The translations under genes and the position numbers were made by a program. The notes below the pieces were generated by a model. That model was not told the DNA's origin. It did no database searches and saw only the letters and a program-made list of their open reading frames with translations. DNA of 60,567 nt from Thomasclavelia cocleata (GTDB taxonomy: Bacteria > Bacillota_I > Bacilli_A > Erysipelotrichales > Coprobacillaceae): assembly GCF_900102365.1 (NCBI RefSeq), contig NZ_FOIN01000012.1, positions 1 through 60,567 of the forward strand. The letters are read 5' to 3'. Each line of letters opens with the position of its first letter. Within the stretch, counting starts at the first letter, position 1. Below, piece after piece: positions 36,063 to 44,741 of this stretch.

Positions 36063-36533
36063 ATGCTGCTTTTTAGTGTCAAGAACTTAAATTTATTTGT
36101 TGTATTGTTGGCTTGTATTTTGCAGTATGATGGTTTTAAAGAGGTATTCTATCATGAAATTAAACTTGACCACAAATCCAAAGATATGATCTACTTCATT
36201 CAAGGCAGGATCCACAATGGTAAAAAAGTGACCACAAAGAATGTTATTAAAGCACAATTTTCAAATAATAAAATCAACACAAAAACTACAAATTACAATA
36301 TACTAAATGATATAAGCTGTACTGTTAATATCTGCATAACACTCATACCTGTTTTTAAACACAGTAGCTGTAGATTTTATCACGCTGTTATTCCTTCTTA
36401 TGTAACAAATATATTATGTAAAGATAAGTTAAATTCTTTTAAATCTAACTTATTTTTACATGATACTTCTAAATATTTTCTTCTTAACTCAGAATTAGAC
36501 TTCGCATATATTTCAGTAGTTGCAATACTTTAG
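36063..36533 (+). pseudogene. decayed transposase-like fragment
   Basis: An open stretch of 156 codons without an RBS. Its first third, 'YHEIKLDHKSKDMIYFIQGRIHNGKKVTTKNVIK', resembles the N-terminus of IS1634-type DDE transposases, which often have 'YFIQKG.RNGKKVTTKNV'. No catalytic domain follows; the rest is low-complexity and hydrophobic. Part of it (36252-36356) recurs inverted at the other end of the block. I read it as the 5' remnant of an insertion sequence, but the similarity is short. Confidence 0.4.
36252..36356 (+). repeat. 105-bp inverted repeat, left copy
   Basis: Matches the reverse strand of 53939-54043 over 105 bases at about 80% by eye. Both copies keep one open frame across the match (left 'QFSNNKINTKTTNYNIL', right 'QFLNNKINTKTANYNIL'), which suggests shared coding origin. 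Lies inside the decayed transposase-like fragment. Confidence 0.85.
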
Positions 36534-36539
36534 TGCCCT

Positions 36540-37186
36540 AAAAAATCTCTTATATAAACAAGATTCACATCATTCTCAAGCAAATGCATAATTATAGAAG
36601 ATCTTAATATGTGTGAATGAACGTTAAACATAAATATTAACGTATTCTGTTTTTTAACTGCTTCTACATACTTGCCCTTGTAAATTATTTTTTTTAATGG
36701 TTAGTAAATAAAAAAAATATCATCTTTTATATTTTTTGAATTAATATGGTTTTTTAGAATATTACTACAATTTTTACTGATTAGCACCAACCTCATTTTA
36801 TTCTCTTTTTCATACAATCCACAACATTAGTATAATCATTTTCTTTTAAATCAATCATCCCTTGTACCCTACATCCCGATTCATACATTAACAAGAGAAT
36901 AACCATATCTCTTATCCCATTTTCTCTTTTATACTGAATTCGGTATAAAAGCGATAGAAGAATACATTACACATCTAGGAGGTATCTTGAGCTAACAAAG
37001 TATATAATGTGCAGCTATCAGACATATCAATTAGTATTTGAATATTTAAAAGAATTTTATAATAAGTAAGAATCCACTCACATTGTGGGGATTTATCACC
37101 AGACATTTATGAAAAGAGATATATTAGAACAAACTAACTAAATTTCTTACATTTAGTTAGTTTGAACTCTTGACATACAACCCCAT
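36540..37186. other. intergenic debris with two inverted repeats
   Basis: About 650 bases with no supported gene. Two perfect inverted repeats stand out: CTTTTATAC-(8)-GTATAAAAG at 36926-36951 and CAAACTAACTAAAT-(7)-ATTTAGTTAGTTTG at 37130-37164. Neither is followed by a T run. A frame ending 'FEYLKEFYNK' (about 37035-37070) may be another scrap of a mobile gene. The second repeat could be an IS end or a hairpin past the asnB transcript. Confidence 0.5.
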
Positions 37187-37217
37187 CAAAAAAGAAGTCG
37201 TTTTTGTTTGACTTCTC
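37187..37217 (-). terminator. intrinsic terminator of carA-carB-asnB
   Basis: Read leftward, AGAAGTC (37216-37210) pairs with GACTTCT (37199-37193), followed by six T. It lies 11 bases beyond the asnB stop. Confidence 0.85.
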
Positions 37218-37227
37218 TTCATCCTGC

Positions 37228-38814
37228 TTATTTTCCACTTTCCCCATAATTCTTTAAGACTCTTGCAGAAGGATCATTAACATTACATCCTTCCCATTGC
37301 TTGTTAGGCATCCAAAAATCTTTAATCCAATGGCTTTTTTGTGGATAAAATTCTTCAAAAATATCTCTATATAATAATGATTCTTTTGTAAACGGTGTGC
37401 AATATGGATACTTGACTTTAGCGTATTCTAAATCAGCATCTGTATATTTATTTTCTGCATATTCTTTCAAATAATCCACCATAGAATGTCCTACTGCATC
37501 TGAAAAAGCAGCTTTTTCTCTAAATAAAATATTATGGGGTAGATAATCTGTTCCTTCAAATGCATGTCTTAAAAGATATTTTCCCTTATCATAAGTATTC
37601 ATTTTCTTTTGTGGATCAATTGACATCACATAATTAACAAAATCAATGTCAGCAAAAGGGACTCTTCCTTCTAACGAATTGCCACTAATACATCTATCCG
37701 CTCTTAAAACATCATACATATACAACTCTTGAATACGTTTTTCAGATTCTTTTTGGAAAGCTGCAGGACTAGGTGCAAAATCTGTGTATTTATAACCAAA
37801 TAGTTCGTCTGAAACTTCTCCAGTAAGAATCACTTTTAAATTTGTATTTTCGTGAATATATTTGCATAGAAGATACATACCAATACTTGCTCTAATTGTT
37901 GTAATATCCCAAGTTTCTAAAGTTTTAATCACTTCTATTAAAGATGTTAAGATATCTTCTTTATTCATTATTACTTCTGTATGATCTGTTCCTAAATAAT
38001 CTGCGACTTGTTTTGCATATTTTAAATCAATAGGATCACTTTCCATACCAATCGCAAAAGTACGAATAGGACGATCATACAAATGACTTGCGATAGCACA
38101 AACTAAAGAAGAATCTAATCCTCCACTTAACAAATAACCTATAGGTGCATCTGATTGCAGTCTTTTTTCTACTGCTTTTTCTAATTTAAATCTTAAAAAG
38201 CGTGCAATTTCTTCTAAACTATCTGTATTCACAGTTTTCACTTCACTTAAATCATTATAACAAACAAATTTTCCATTTTGATAGTAATATCCTGGTGGAA
38301 ATGGATATATTTCATCACAAACTGGCATTAAAGCTTTTGCTTCAGAAGCAAAAGAAATCTGATGATCTATTTTTGTATATCCATAGAACATAGGTCGAAT
38401 ACCCATAGGATCTCTTGCAGCTACAATTTGACCTTTATCTTTATTATATAATACAAAAGCAAATTCCCCATCTAACATTCTTACCATAACATCTAATTCA
38501 TATTTTAAATATAAAGGTAGTAGAACTTCACAATCACTTGCACTAAAAAAAGTATAATTACTTGTTAGATTTTCTTTTAATGCAAGATAATTATATATTT
38601 CTCCATTACATACTAAAATACAGTTTTGGTATGTAAATGGTTGCATACCATTTAATGATAAATCCATAATTGATAATCGATTAAATCCCCAATACCGATT
38701 ACCAAACATCACACTATTTGTTTCATCAGGGCCTCTTCTCTCTATATTTTTTAATCCATTTTTAAAGTCTTTATATTTTACTTGGTCACTTCCAATCACT
38801 AAAAATCCACACAT
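37228..38814 (-). CDS. asnB: asparagine synthetase (glutamine-hydrolysing)
   Basis: 528 residues, close to the E. coli AsnB length. It makes asparagine from aspartate with the amide of glutamine. The class II amidotransferase nucleophile is Cys 2 ('MCGFLVIG'), with 'RRGPDE' near 32, 'FNRLSIMDLS' near 49 and 'LVCNGEIYNY' near 70. The synthetase domain has the PP-loop 'YLLSGGLDSSLVCAIAS' near 225 and 'ILTGEVSDELFGYKY' near 330. GGGGGAA lies before the ATG. It ends the carA-carB-asnB unit, 23 bases after carB. A second, ammonia-dependent asparagine enzyme (AsnA) lies at 16 kb. Confidence 0.95.
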   Translation of the reverse strand: MCGFLVIGSDQVKYKDFKNGLKNIERRGPDETNSVMFGNRYWGFNRLSIMDLSLNGMQPFTYQNCILVCNGEIYNYLALKENLTSNYTFFSASDCEVLLPLYLKYELDVMVRMLDGEFAFVLYNKDKGQIVAARDPMGIRPMFYGYTKIDHQISFASEAKALMPVCDEIYPFPPGYYYQNGKFVCYNDLSEVKTVNTDSLEEIARFLRFKLEKAVEKRLQSDAPIGYLLSGGLDSSLVCAIASHLYDRPIRTFAIGMESDPIDLKYAKQVADYLGTDHTEVIMNKEDILTSLIEVIKTLETWDITTIRASIGMYLLCKYIHENTNLKVILTGEVSDELFGYKYTDFAPSPAAFQKESEKRIQELYMYDVLRADRCISGNSLEGRVPFADIDFVNYVMSIDPQKKMNTYDKGKYLLRHAFEGTDYLPHNILFREKAAFSDAVGHSMVDYLKEYAENKYTDADLEYAKVKYPYCTPFTKESLLYRDIFEEFYPQKSHWIKDFWMPNKQWEGCNVNDPSARVLKNYGESGK

Positions 38815-38837
38815 AAATATTCCCCCATAGTATAATT

Positions 38838-41800
38838 TTATAATTTGGTGATATCTATCAATGAAACATCCCCATCAATTCTTTTATCTAGGCAGTCAAT
38901 TAACACTCTAGCAGTATCTAATGATGTATAAATCGGTATTCCTGCTTCTACTGCAAAACGACGTATAATGAATCCATCTGTAATATCATTAATCCTATAT
39001 GGAATATTGATAATTAAATCGACTGTATCAGTAAGTATCAAATCAAAAATTGTATTTTTCTTTTCATCAATTCGATTTATCAAGTGCACATGTGGTATCT
39101 GATTTTCTTTTAAAAATTGATAAGTTCCTTTTGTACAATAAAGAAAATAACCAAAATCCACATATTTTTTTGCGATTGGCAAGAATTCTGCTTTTGCTTC
39201 ATCTTTAATCGTACAAATAATATTTTTCTTTTTAGACAATTGAATCCCTGTCCCTACAAATGCTTTATACATAGCCTCATCAAAACTCTTAGAAATTCCA
39301 AGAACTTCACCTGTCGATTTCATTTCAGGACCCAAGGCAATTTCTGCACCTGTAATTTTTTCAAATGAAAATACTGGCATTTTAATCGCAATTGTCTCTT
39401 TTTCAGGTACTAATCCATAACAATATCCTTGTTCTTGAATAGAAATTCCCATTATAACCTTTGTAGCAACATCTACAACAGGAACACCTGTTACTTTTGA
39501 AATATATGGAATAGTTCTTGAAGATCTAGGATTAACTTCAATCACATAAACTTCATCTTCATAAACAATAAACTGAATATTAATTAATCCCTTAACATGA
39601 AGTGCTTTTGCTAGTCGTTGAGTATAATCCACAATAGTATCTTTAATTTTTGGTTTGATCTTTTGTGGTGGATAAACTGAAATACTATCACCAGAATGAA
39701 TTCCTGCTCTTTCTACGTGTTCCATGATACCAGGAATCAATACACCAAATTGGTCACATATTGCATCAACCTCTACTTCTTTTCCAGCTAAATACTTATC
39801 AATAAGAATAGGATGATCTTGATATTGTTGAGTAATCATTTTCATGTATCTTTTTATATCCGCATCATTTAAAGCAATAACCATTCCTGCTCCGCCTAAT
39901 ACATAAGAGGGTCTGACTAAAACAGGATATTTCAAACGATGCGCAACTTCTAGTGCTTCTTCTGTAGTAAAGACAGTTAATCCACGAGGACGAGCAATAT
40001 GACATTTTTCTAATATTTCATCAAATCGCTCACGATTTTCTGCAGCATCCACGTCATCTGCATCAGTCCCTAAAATTTTAACACCCATATCTGTTAATGC
40101 TTGTGTGAGTTTAATTGCAGTTTGACCTCCAAATTGAACAATAGCTCCATCAGGCTTTTCAATATCAACAATACTTTCCACATCTTCTCTTGTAAGTGGT
40201 TCGAAATAAAGTCGATCAGCAATATCATAATCAGTCGATACAGTCTCTGGATTATTATTAATAATGATTGTATAATAACCTGTTTCTTTTAAAGCCCAAA
40301 CACAATGTACTGAACAATAATCAAACTCAATCCCCTGTCCAATACGAATTGGACCAGAACCTAATACTATAATTTTTTTCTTTTTATCTTGAAAAGCAGC
40401 CTCATTTATACCACCATGAACAGAATAATAATAAGGTGTTGTTGCATCGAATTCACCAGCACATGTATCTACTATTTTATAGGAAGCACGTACATTATTA
40501 TCAATTCTCATTCTATGAATATCTTGTTCACATTGATGAGTTAACTGGGCAATGACACTATCTGGAAATTGTAATCTTTTAGCTTTCTTTAATAAATTAA
40601 CCGTTAATTTTTCTGTTTTTAAACGATTTTCCATTTCTATTAAAACTTTAATTTTATCAATAAACCAGACATCTATTTTTGTAATTTGATGAATATCTTC
40701 TTCACTGATCCCTTTTCTTAAAGCTTCTGCAATTACAAAAATTCTTTGATCATCAACATCCTTCAATTGATTTCTTAGCTGATCTTTATTCATCTCAGCA
40801 AGATAATCCAAATGTAAATAATAAATATTTTGTTCTAAAGAACGTAATGCTTTCATTAAAGCTCCTTCAAAGTTATTACAAATTGACATGACTTCACCAG
40901 TGGCTTTCATTTGTGTTCCTAAATGATGGGAAGCATTCACAAACTTATCAAAAGGCCATTTAGGTATTTTACATACAACATAATCTAATGTTGGTTCAAA
41001 TGAAGCATATGTCTTTCCAGTTACTGCATTTTTAATTTCATCAAGTGTATATCCCAAAGCGATCTTCGCTGCTAATTGAGCAATCGGGTATCCTGTTGCT
41101 TTACTAGCAAGTGCAGATGAACGAGATACACGTGGATTGACTTCGATAACACAATATTCAAAACTATCAGGATTGAGTGCATATTGAACATTGCACCCTC
41201 CTTTAATATTTAATGCTGTAATAATATTAAACGCTGATGTTCTTAACATTTGATAGTCCTTATCAGATAATGTTTGAGAAGGTGCAACAACTATGCTATC
41301 TCCAGTATGTACACCAACTGGATCAATATTTTCCATATTACAAACAGTTATACAATTTCCTTTATTATCTCGCATAACTTCATATTCAATTTCTTTCCAT
41401 CCCGCAATACACCTTTCAATTAAACATTGATTTACTCTTGATAAACGGAGTCCATTTGAACAAATATCATATAGTCCTTCTTCGTCATAAACAATACCAC
41501 CACCTGTTCCACCTAAAGTATAGGCAGGTCGAACAACAACTGGATAGCCAATTTGACGTGCAAATTCTAAAGCATCATCAACATGATTCACAACAACACT
41601 TGCAGCTACAGGTTCACCAATGGATTCCATTAATTTTTTGAATTCTAATCTATCTTCTGCCAACTTGATTGTTTGTGTATCCGTTCCAATCACTCTTACA
41701 TGATGTTGATCTAAAAATTCTTCATCGTCTAATGCCATCGCTAGATTCAAAGCATTTTGTCCCCCTAGCGTTGGTAAAATACAATCGGGTTTTTCTTTAA

Positions 41801-42035
41801 TAATTAATTCTTTGACAATTTCAATAGTCAGTGGCTCAATATAAACTTTATCTACAATATCACGATCAGTCATAATTGTTGCAGGATTTGAGTTAATTAA
41901 AACAACTTCAATTCCTTCTTTTTTGAGTGCTCTACAAGCTTGTGTTCCTGCATAATCAAACTCAGCAGCTTGACCAATAATAATTGGACCTGAGCCAATG
42001 ACTAATACTTTTTTTATAGTTAAATCTTTTGGCAT
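38838..42035 (-). CDS. carB: carbamoyl-phosphate synthase, large subunit
   Basis: 1065 residues, full length. Two tandem halves, each with an ATP-grasp domain, are visible: 'KKVLVIGSGPIIIGQAAEFDYAGTQA' at the start and 'KKIIVLGSGPIRIGQGIEFDYCSVHC' near 550. 'VRPAYTLGGTGGGIVYDEE' and 'VRPSYVLGGAGMVIALND' are the ATP loops, and 'VIEVNPRVSRSSALASKATGYPIA' / 'VIEVNPRSSRTIPYISKVTGVPV' the second-half metal sites. A C-terminal MGS-like regulatory domain closes the protein. It makes carbamoyl phosphate for pyrimidines and arginine. It starts 1 base after the carA stop; TGGAGGAAA RBS. Confidence 0.97.
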   Translation of the reverse strand: MPKDLTIKKVLVIGSGPIIIGQAAEFDYAGTQACRALKKEGIEVVLINSNPATIMTDRDIVDKVYIEPLTIEIVKELIIKEKPDCILPTLGGQNALNLAMALDDEEFLDQHHVRVIGTDTQTIKLAEDRLEFKKLMESIGEPVAASVVVNHVDDALEFARQIGYPVVVRPAYTLGGTGGGIVYDEEGLYDICSNGLRLSRVNQCLIERCIAGWKEIEYEVMRDNKGNCITVCNMENIDPVGVHTGDSIVVAPSQTLSDKDYQMLRTSAFNIITALNIKGGCNVQYALNPDSFEYCVIEVNPRVSRSSALASKATGYPIAQLAAKIALGYTLDEIKNAVTGKTYASFEPTLDYVVCKIPKWPFDKFVNASHHLGTQMKATGEVMSICNNFEGALMKALRSLEQNIYYLHLDYLAEMNKDQLRNQLKDVDDQRIFVIAEALRKGISEEDIHQITKIDVWFIDKIKVLIEMENRLKTEKLTVNLLKKAKRLQFPDSVIAQLTHQCEQDIHRMRIDNNVRASYKIVDTCAGEFDATTPYYYSVHGGINEAAFQDKKKKIIVLGSGPIRIGQGIEFDYCSVHCVWALKETGYYTIIINNNPETVSTDYDIADRLYFEPLTREDVESIVDIEKPDGAIVQFGGQTAIKLTQALTDMGVKILGTDADDVDAAENRERFDEILEKCHIARPRGLTVFTTEEALEVAHRLKYPVLVRPSYVLGGAGMVIALNDADIKRYMKMITQQYQDHPILIDKYLAGKEVEVDAICDQFGVLIPGIMEHVERAGIHSGDSISVYPPQKIKPKIKDTIVDYTQRLAKALHVKGLINIQFIVYEDEVYVIEVNPRSSRTIPYISKVTGVPVVDVATKVIMGISIQEQGYCYGLVPEKETIAIKMPVFSFEKITGAEIALGPEMKSTGEVLGISKSFDEAMYKAFVGTGIQLSKKKNIICTIKDEAKAEFLPIAKKYVDFGYFLYCTKGTYQFLKENQIPHVHLINRIDEKKNTIFDLILTDTVDLIINIPYRINDITDGFIIRRFAVEAGIPIYTSLDTARVLIDCLDKRIDGDVSLIDITKL

Positions 42036-42036
42036 A

Positions 42037-43107
42037 TTATTTTTCCTCCATCATTTCAACAAACTGATCAAACAAATGATTCGTATCCATTGGACCTGCA
42101 CAAGCTTCTGGATGAAATTGCACAGTCTTGATTTTTTCATTCAAATATTCAATACCTTCAATAGTGCCATCATTGACATTGATAAACCAGGGTCTTGCTT
42201 TTTTAGAATCAATAGATTCTTCGTTAATGACGAAATTATGATTTTGCGTAGAGATATAAACTTGACCTGTATTTAAATCTTTAACTGGATGATTTGCTCC
42301 ATGATGACCATATTTCAATTTTTTGGTATGAAATTGATGTGCTAAAGCTATTAACTGATGTCCTAAACAGATTGCAAAAATAGGAATTTGACTTTGTATC
42401 AACAATTTGATTTCTTCAATCAATGCTTCGTTTTCACTTGGATCACCTGGTCCATTTGATAACATAATGCCATCATAGTTTCCGTCAATAATTTCTTTTG
42501 CTTTTGTATCAGCAGGATAGACTGTCACTTCCAAATGACGTTCAACTAAGCTTTGTACAATATTTCGTTTAGCTCCTAAATCTAATAAGGCAACTCTTAA
42601 CTTTCCCTGACCAACTGTATAAATAGAAGAACACGTTGTTTCTTCAACAACATTATGAATCATGTAAGCCTTAATCCGAGGGAATATTTCTGTTAAATCA
42701 TCATAATGAGTTGTTGTAATCATCCCATTCATACACCCCTTGCTACGAATAAGTTTTGTCAGATATCTTGTATCAATTCCTTGAATACATGGAATATGAT
42801 GTTGAATCAAATAATCTTTTAAATCAATATTCTTTCTGAAGTTACTACCTATTCTAGATAATTCATTAACAATAAAACCTGAAATATAGGGTTTAACTGA
42901 TTCTTGGTCTTCTAATGCAATCCCATAATTACCTATTAATGGGTATGTCATAACAACTGATTGTCCTGCATAGGAAGGATCTGTTAAAACTTCCAAATAC
43001 CCTGTCATTGATGTATTAAAAACAAACTCACTAATGACCTCTTTTTCTTCACCAATATATTCTCCTTCAAAGATATTTCCATCTTCCAAGATTAAATAAC
43101 CTTTCAT
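42037..43107 (-). CDS. carA: carbamoyl-phosphate synthase, small (glutaminase) subunit
   Basis: 356 residues. The N-terminal domain starts 'GYLILEDGNIFEGEYIGE' with 'VFNTSMTGYLEVLTDPSYAGQ' near 28. The class I amidotransferase follows: 'MLSNGPGDPSEN' near 215, nucleophile in 'IFAICLGHQLIALA' near 242, 'KYGHHGANHPVKDL' near 265 and 'QFHPEACAGPMDT' near 330. It feeds ammonia from glutamine to CarB. It is the first gene of carA-carB-asnB behind its own promoter. No pyrimidine attenuator is visible in the short leader. Confidence 0.97.
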   Translation of the reverse strand: MKGYLILEDGNIFEGEYIGEEKEVISEFVFNTSMTGYLEVLTDPSYAGQSVVMTYPLIGNYGIALEDQESVKPYISGFIVNELSRIGSNFRKNIDLKDYLIQHHIPCIQGIDTRYLTKLIRSKGCMNGMITTTHYDDLTEIFPRIKAYMIHNVVEETTCSSIYTVGQGKLRVALLDLGAKRNIVQSLVERHLEVTVYPADTKAKEIIDGNYDGIMLSNGPGDPSENEALIEEIKLLIQSQIPIFAICLGHQLIALAHQFHTKKLKYGHHGANHPVKDLNTGQVYISTQNHNFVINEESIDSKKARPWFINVNDGTIEGIEYLNEKIKTVQFHPEACAGPMDTNHLFDQFVEMMEEK

Positions 43108-43170
43108 GTTTATCCCTCTCTTCCTTTATTAAAAATATATTATATATATAACTATTTATTATTATTTTAC

Positions 43171-43199
43171 AGTATATTAGTTTAATAAAAAATTATCAA
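43171..43199 (-). promoter_or_regulatory. promoter of carA-carB-asnB
   Basis: Read leftward, TTGATA (43199-43194), 17 bases and TATACT (43176-43171). It lies between the gltD terminator and carA and gives an untranslated leader of about 56 bases. Confidence 0.75.
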
Positions 43200-43231
43200 T
43201 ACTTTAAAATAATTTATTATCTTTATTATAA

Positions 43232-43263
43232 AATACTATTACCAAAGCTTTGGTAACAGTATT
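43232..43263 (-). terminator. terminator after gltD
   Basis: A 32-base near-palindrome, AATACTATTACCAAAG paired with CTTTGGTAACAGTATT, with T-rich sequence on either side. It lies 4 bases past the gltD stop and separates the two glutamine-related transcripts; it may act in both directions. Confidence 0.8.
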
Positions 43264-43266
43264 TAT

Positions 43267-44739
43267 TTAAAGATTTGAATAGCCCATAAGATCTTTATCA
43301 ACCACTCTAGCAACTTCTCTTCCCTCTTTAATTGCCCAAACAACTAATGATTGTCCTCTGCGCATATCTCCAGCAACATATATTCCTGGTTGATTTGTTT
43401 GATAATTTGTATCTGCAACTGTTCCTCTTGGTGTCAAATGAACACGAAAAGCTTGGGCTATTTTCTCTTGTGTACCTACAAATCCAGCAGCAATTAAAAC
43501 TAAATTTGCATTAATCACTTTTTCACTTCCATCAACTGGAATCATTTGCATTCTTCCATCAATAATTTTAGGTTCTAATGAGATCAAAACAACTTGTTTG
43601 AGATTTCCTTGATCATCTTTTAAAAATTCCTTGACTGTTGTCTTATATATACGAGGATCTTGATGAAACAAAGCAATTGCTTCTTGTTGTCCATAATCGG
43701 TTTTTTTAACTCTTGGCCATTCTGGCCATGGATTATTAAGTGCCCTTTTACATGGCAATTCATCCATCATTTCTAACTGAATAACATTTTTACATCCTAA
43801 TCTTATAGCAGTCGCAACACAATCATTTCCAGTATCGCCACCCCCTATAACAACTACATTTTTATCTTTTGTATTAGCAAATGAAGATTGATAAAGTTGA
43901 TGACTCAAATATCTTTTTGTTACCTCACTAAGATAATCTACTGCAAAATAAATACCTTTGGCATCTCTACCTGGTACATTGATATCTCTTGGTTTTCTAG
44001 AACCACAAGCTAAAATAATGCGGTCATATTGTTTCCTTAAATGATTGACTTGTTTTTTATTTTCAATTCCACTATTGACTTTAAATTCAATACCTTCTGC
44101 TTTCATAAGTTGAATACGACGATTGATGATTGATTTATCCAATTTCATATTCGGAATACCATACATCAACAATCCCCCAATACGATCATCTCTTTCAAAG
44201 ACAGTCACATAGTAACCACGATGATTTAAACAATCAGCTACTGCTAAACCTGAAGGTCCAGAACCAATAACTGCAATTTTTTTATTAATTCTTTGTTTTG
44301 GTGGTTGAGGTATCATAAGATTTTGAGCAAAACCATTTTCAATAATAGCTTGTTCATTATCTCTTACAGTAACTGATTCACCATTCAAAGAGCATGTACA
44401 CGCTGCTTCACATAAAGCAGGGCACACTCTTGATGTAAATTCTGGAAAATTATTTGTTTTTAGTAATCTTTTCAATGCCGCTTGATAATGATGATGGTAA
44501 ATGAGATCATTCCATTCAGGAATCAAGTTTTTTAAAGGGCATCCTGATACCATTCCTTGTATCATTTGTCCATTTTGACAAAATGGAACTCCACAATCCA
44601 TACATCTAGCGGCTTGTGCAGATTGTTTTTCCAATGATAATGGTTTATGAAACTCCTTGAAATCTTGTATACGTGTAAGTGGATCTATTATTTTTGATTC
44701 TTGTCGCTCAATTTCTAAAAATCCAGTTGGTTTTCCCAT
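43267..44739 (-). CDS. gltD: glutamate synthase, small (NADPH) subunit
   Basis: 490 residues. The N-terminal cluster domain has 'ARCMDCGVPFCQNG...GCPLKNLIPEWNDLIY' near 40 and 'RVCPALCEAACTCSLNGESVTVRDNEQ' near 105, giving two [4Fe-4S] sites. Then comes the FAD site 'KKIAVIGSGPSGLAVADCLNHRGYYVTVFERDDRIGGLLMYGIPNMKLDK' and the NADPH site 'NVVVIGGGDTGNDCV' near 290. It passes electrons to GltB. It starts 2 bases after gltB; AAAGGGG RBS. Confidence 0.96.
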   Translation of the reverse strand: MGKPTGFLEIERQESKIIDPLTRIQDFKEFHKPLSLEKQSAQAARCMDCGVPFCQNGQMIQGMVSGCPLKNLIPEWNDLIYHHHYQAALKRLLKTNNFPEFTSRVCPALCEAACTCSLNGESVTVRDNEQAIIENGFAQNLMIPQPPKQRINKKIAVIGSGPSGLAVADCLNHRGYYVTVFERDDRIGGLLMYGIPNMKLDKSIINRRIQLMKAEGIEFKVNSGIENKKQVNHLRKQYDRIILACGSRKPRDINVPGRDAKGIYFAVDYLSEVTKRYLSHQLYQSSFANTKDKNVVVIGGGDTGNDCVATAIRLGCKNVIQLEMMDELPCKRALNNPWPEWPRVKKTDYGQQEAIALFHQDPRIYKTTVKEFLKDDQGNLKQVVLISLEPKIIDGRMQMIPVDGSEKVINANLVLIAAGFVGTQEKIAQAFRVHLTPRGTVADTNYQTNQPGIYVAGDMRRGQSLVVWAIKEGREVARVVDKDLMGYSNL

Positions 44740-44741
44740 TA

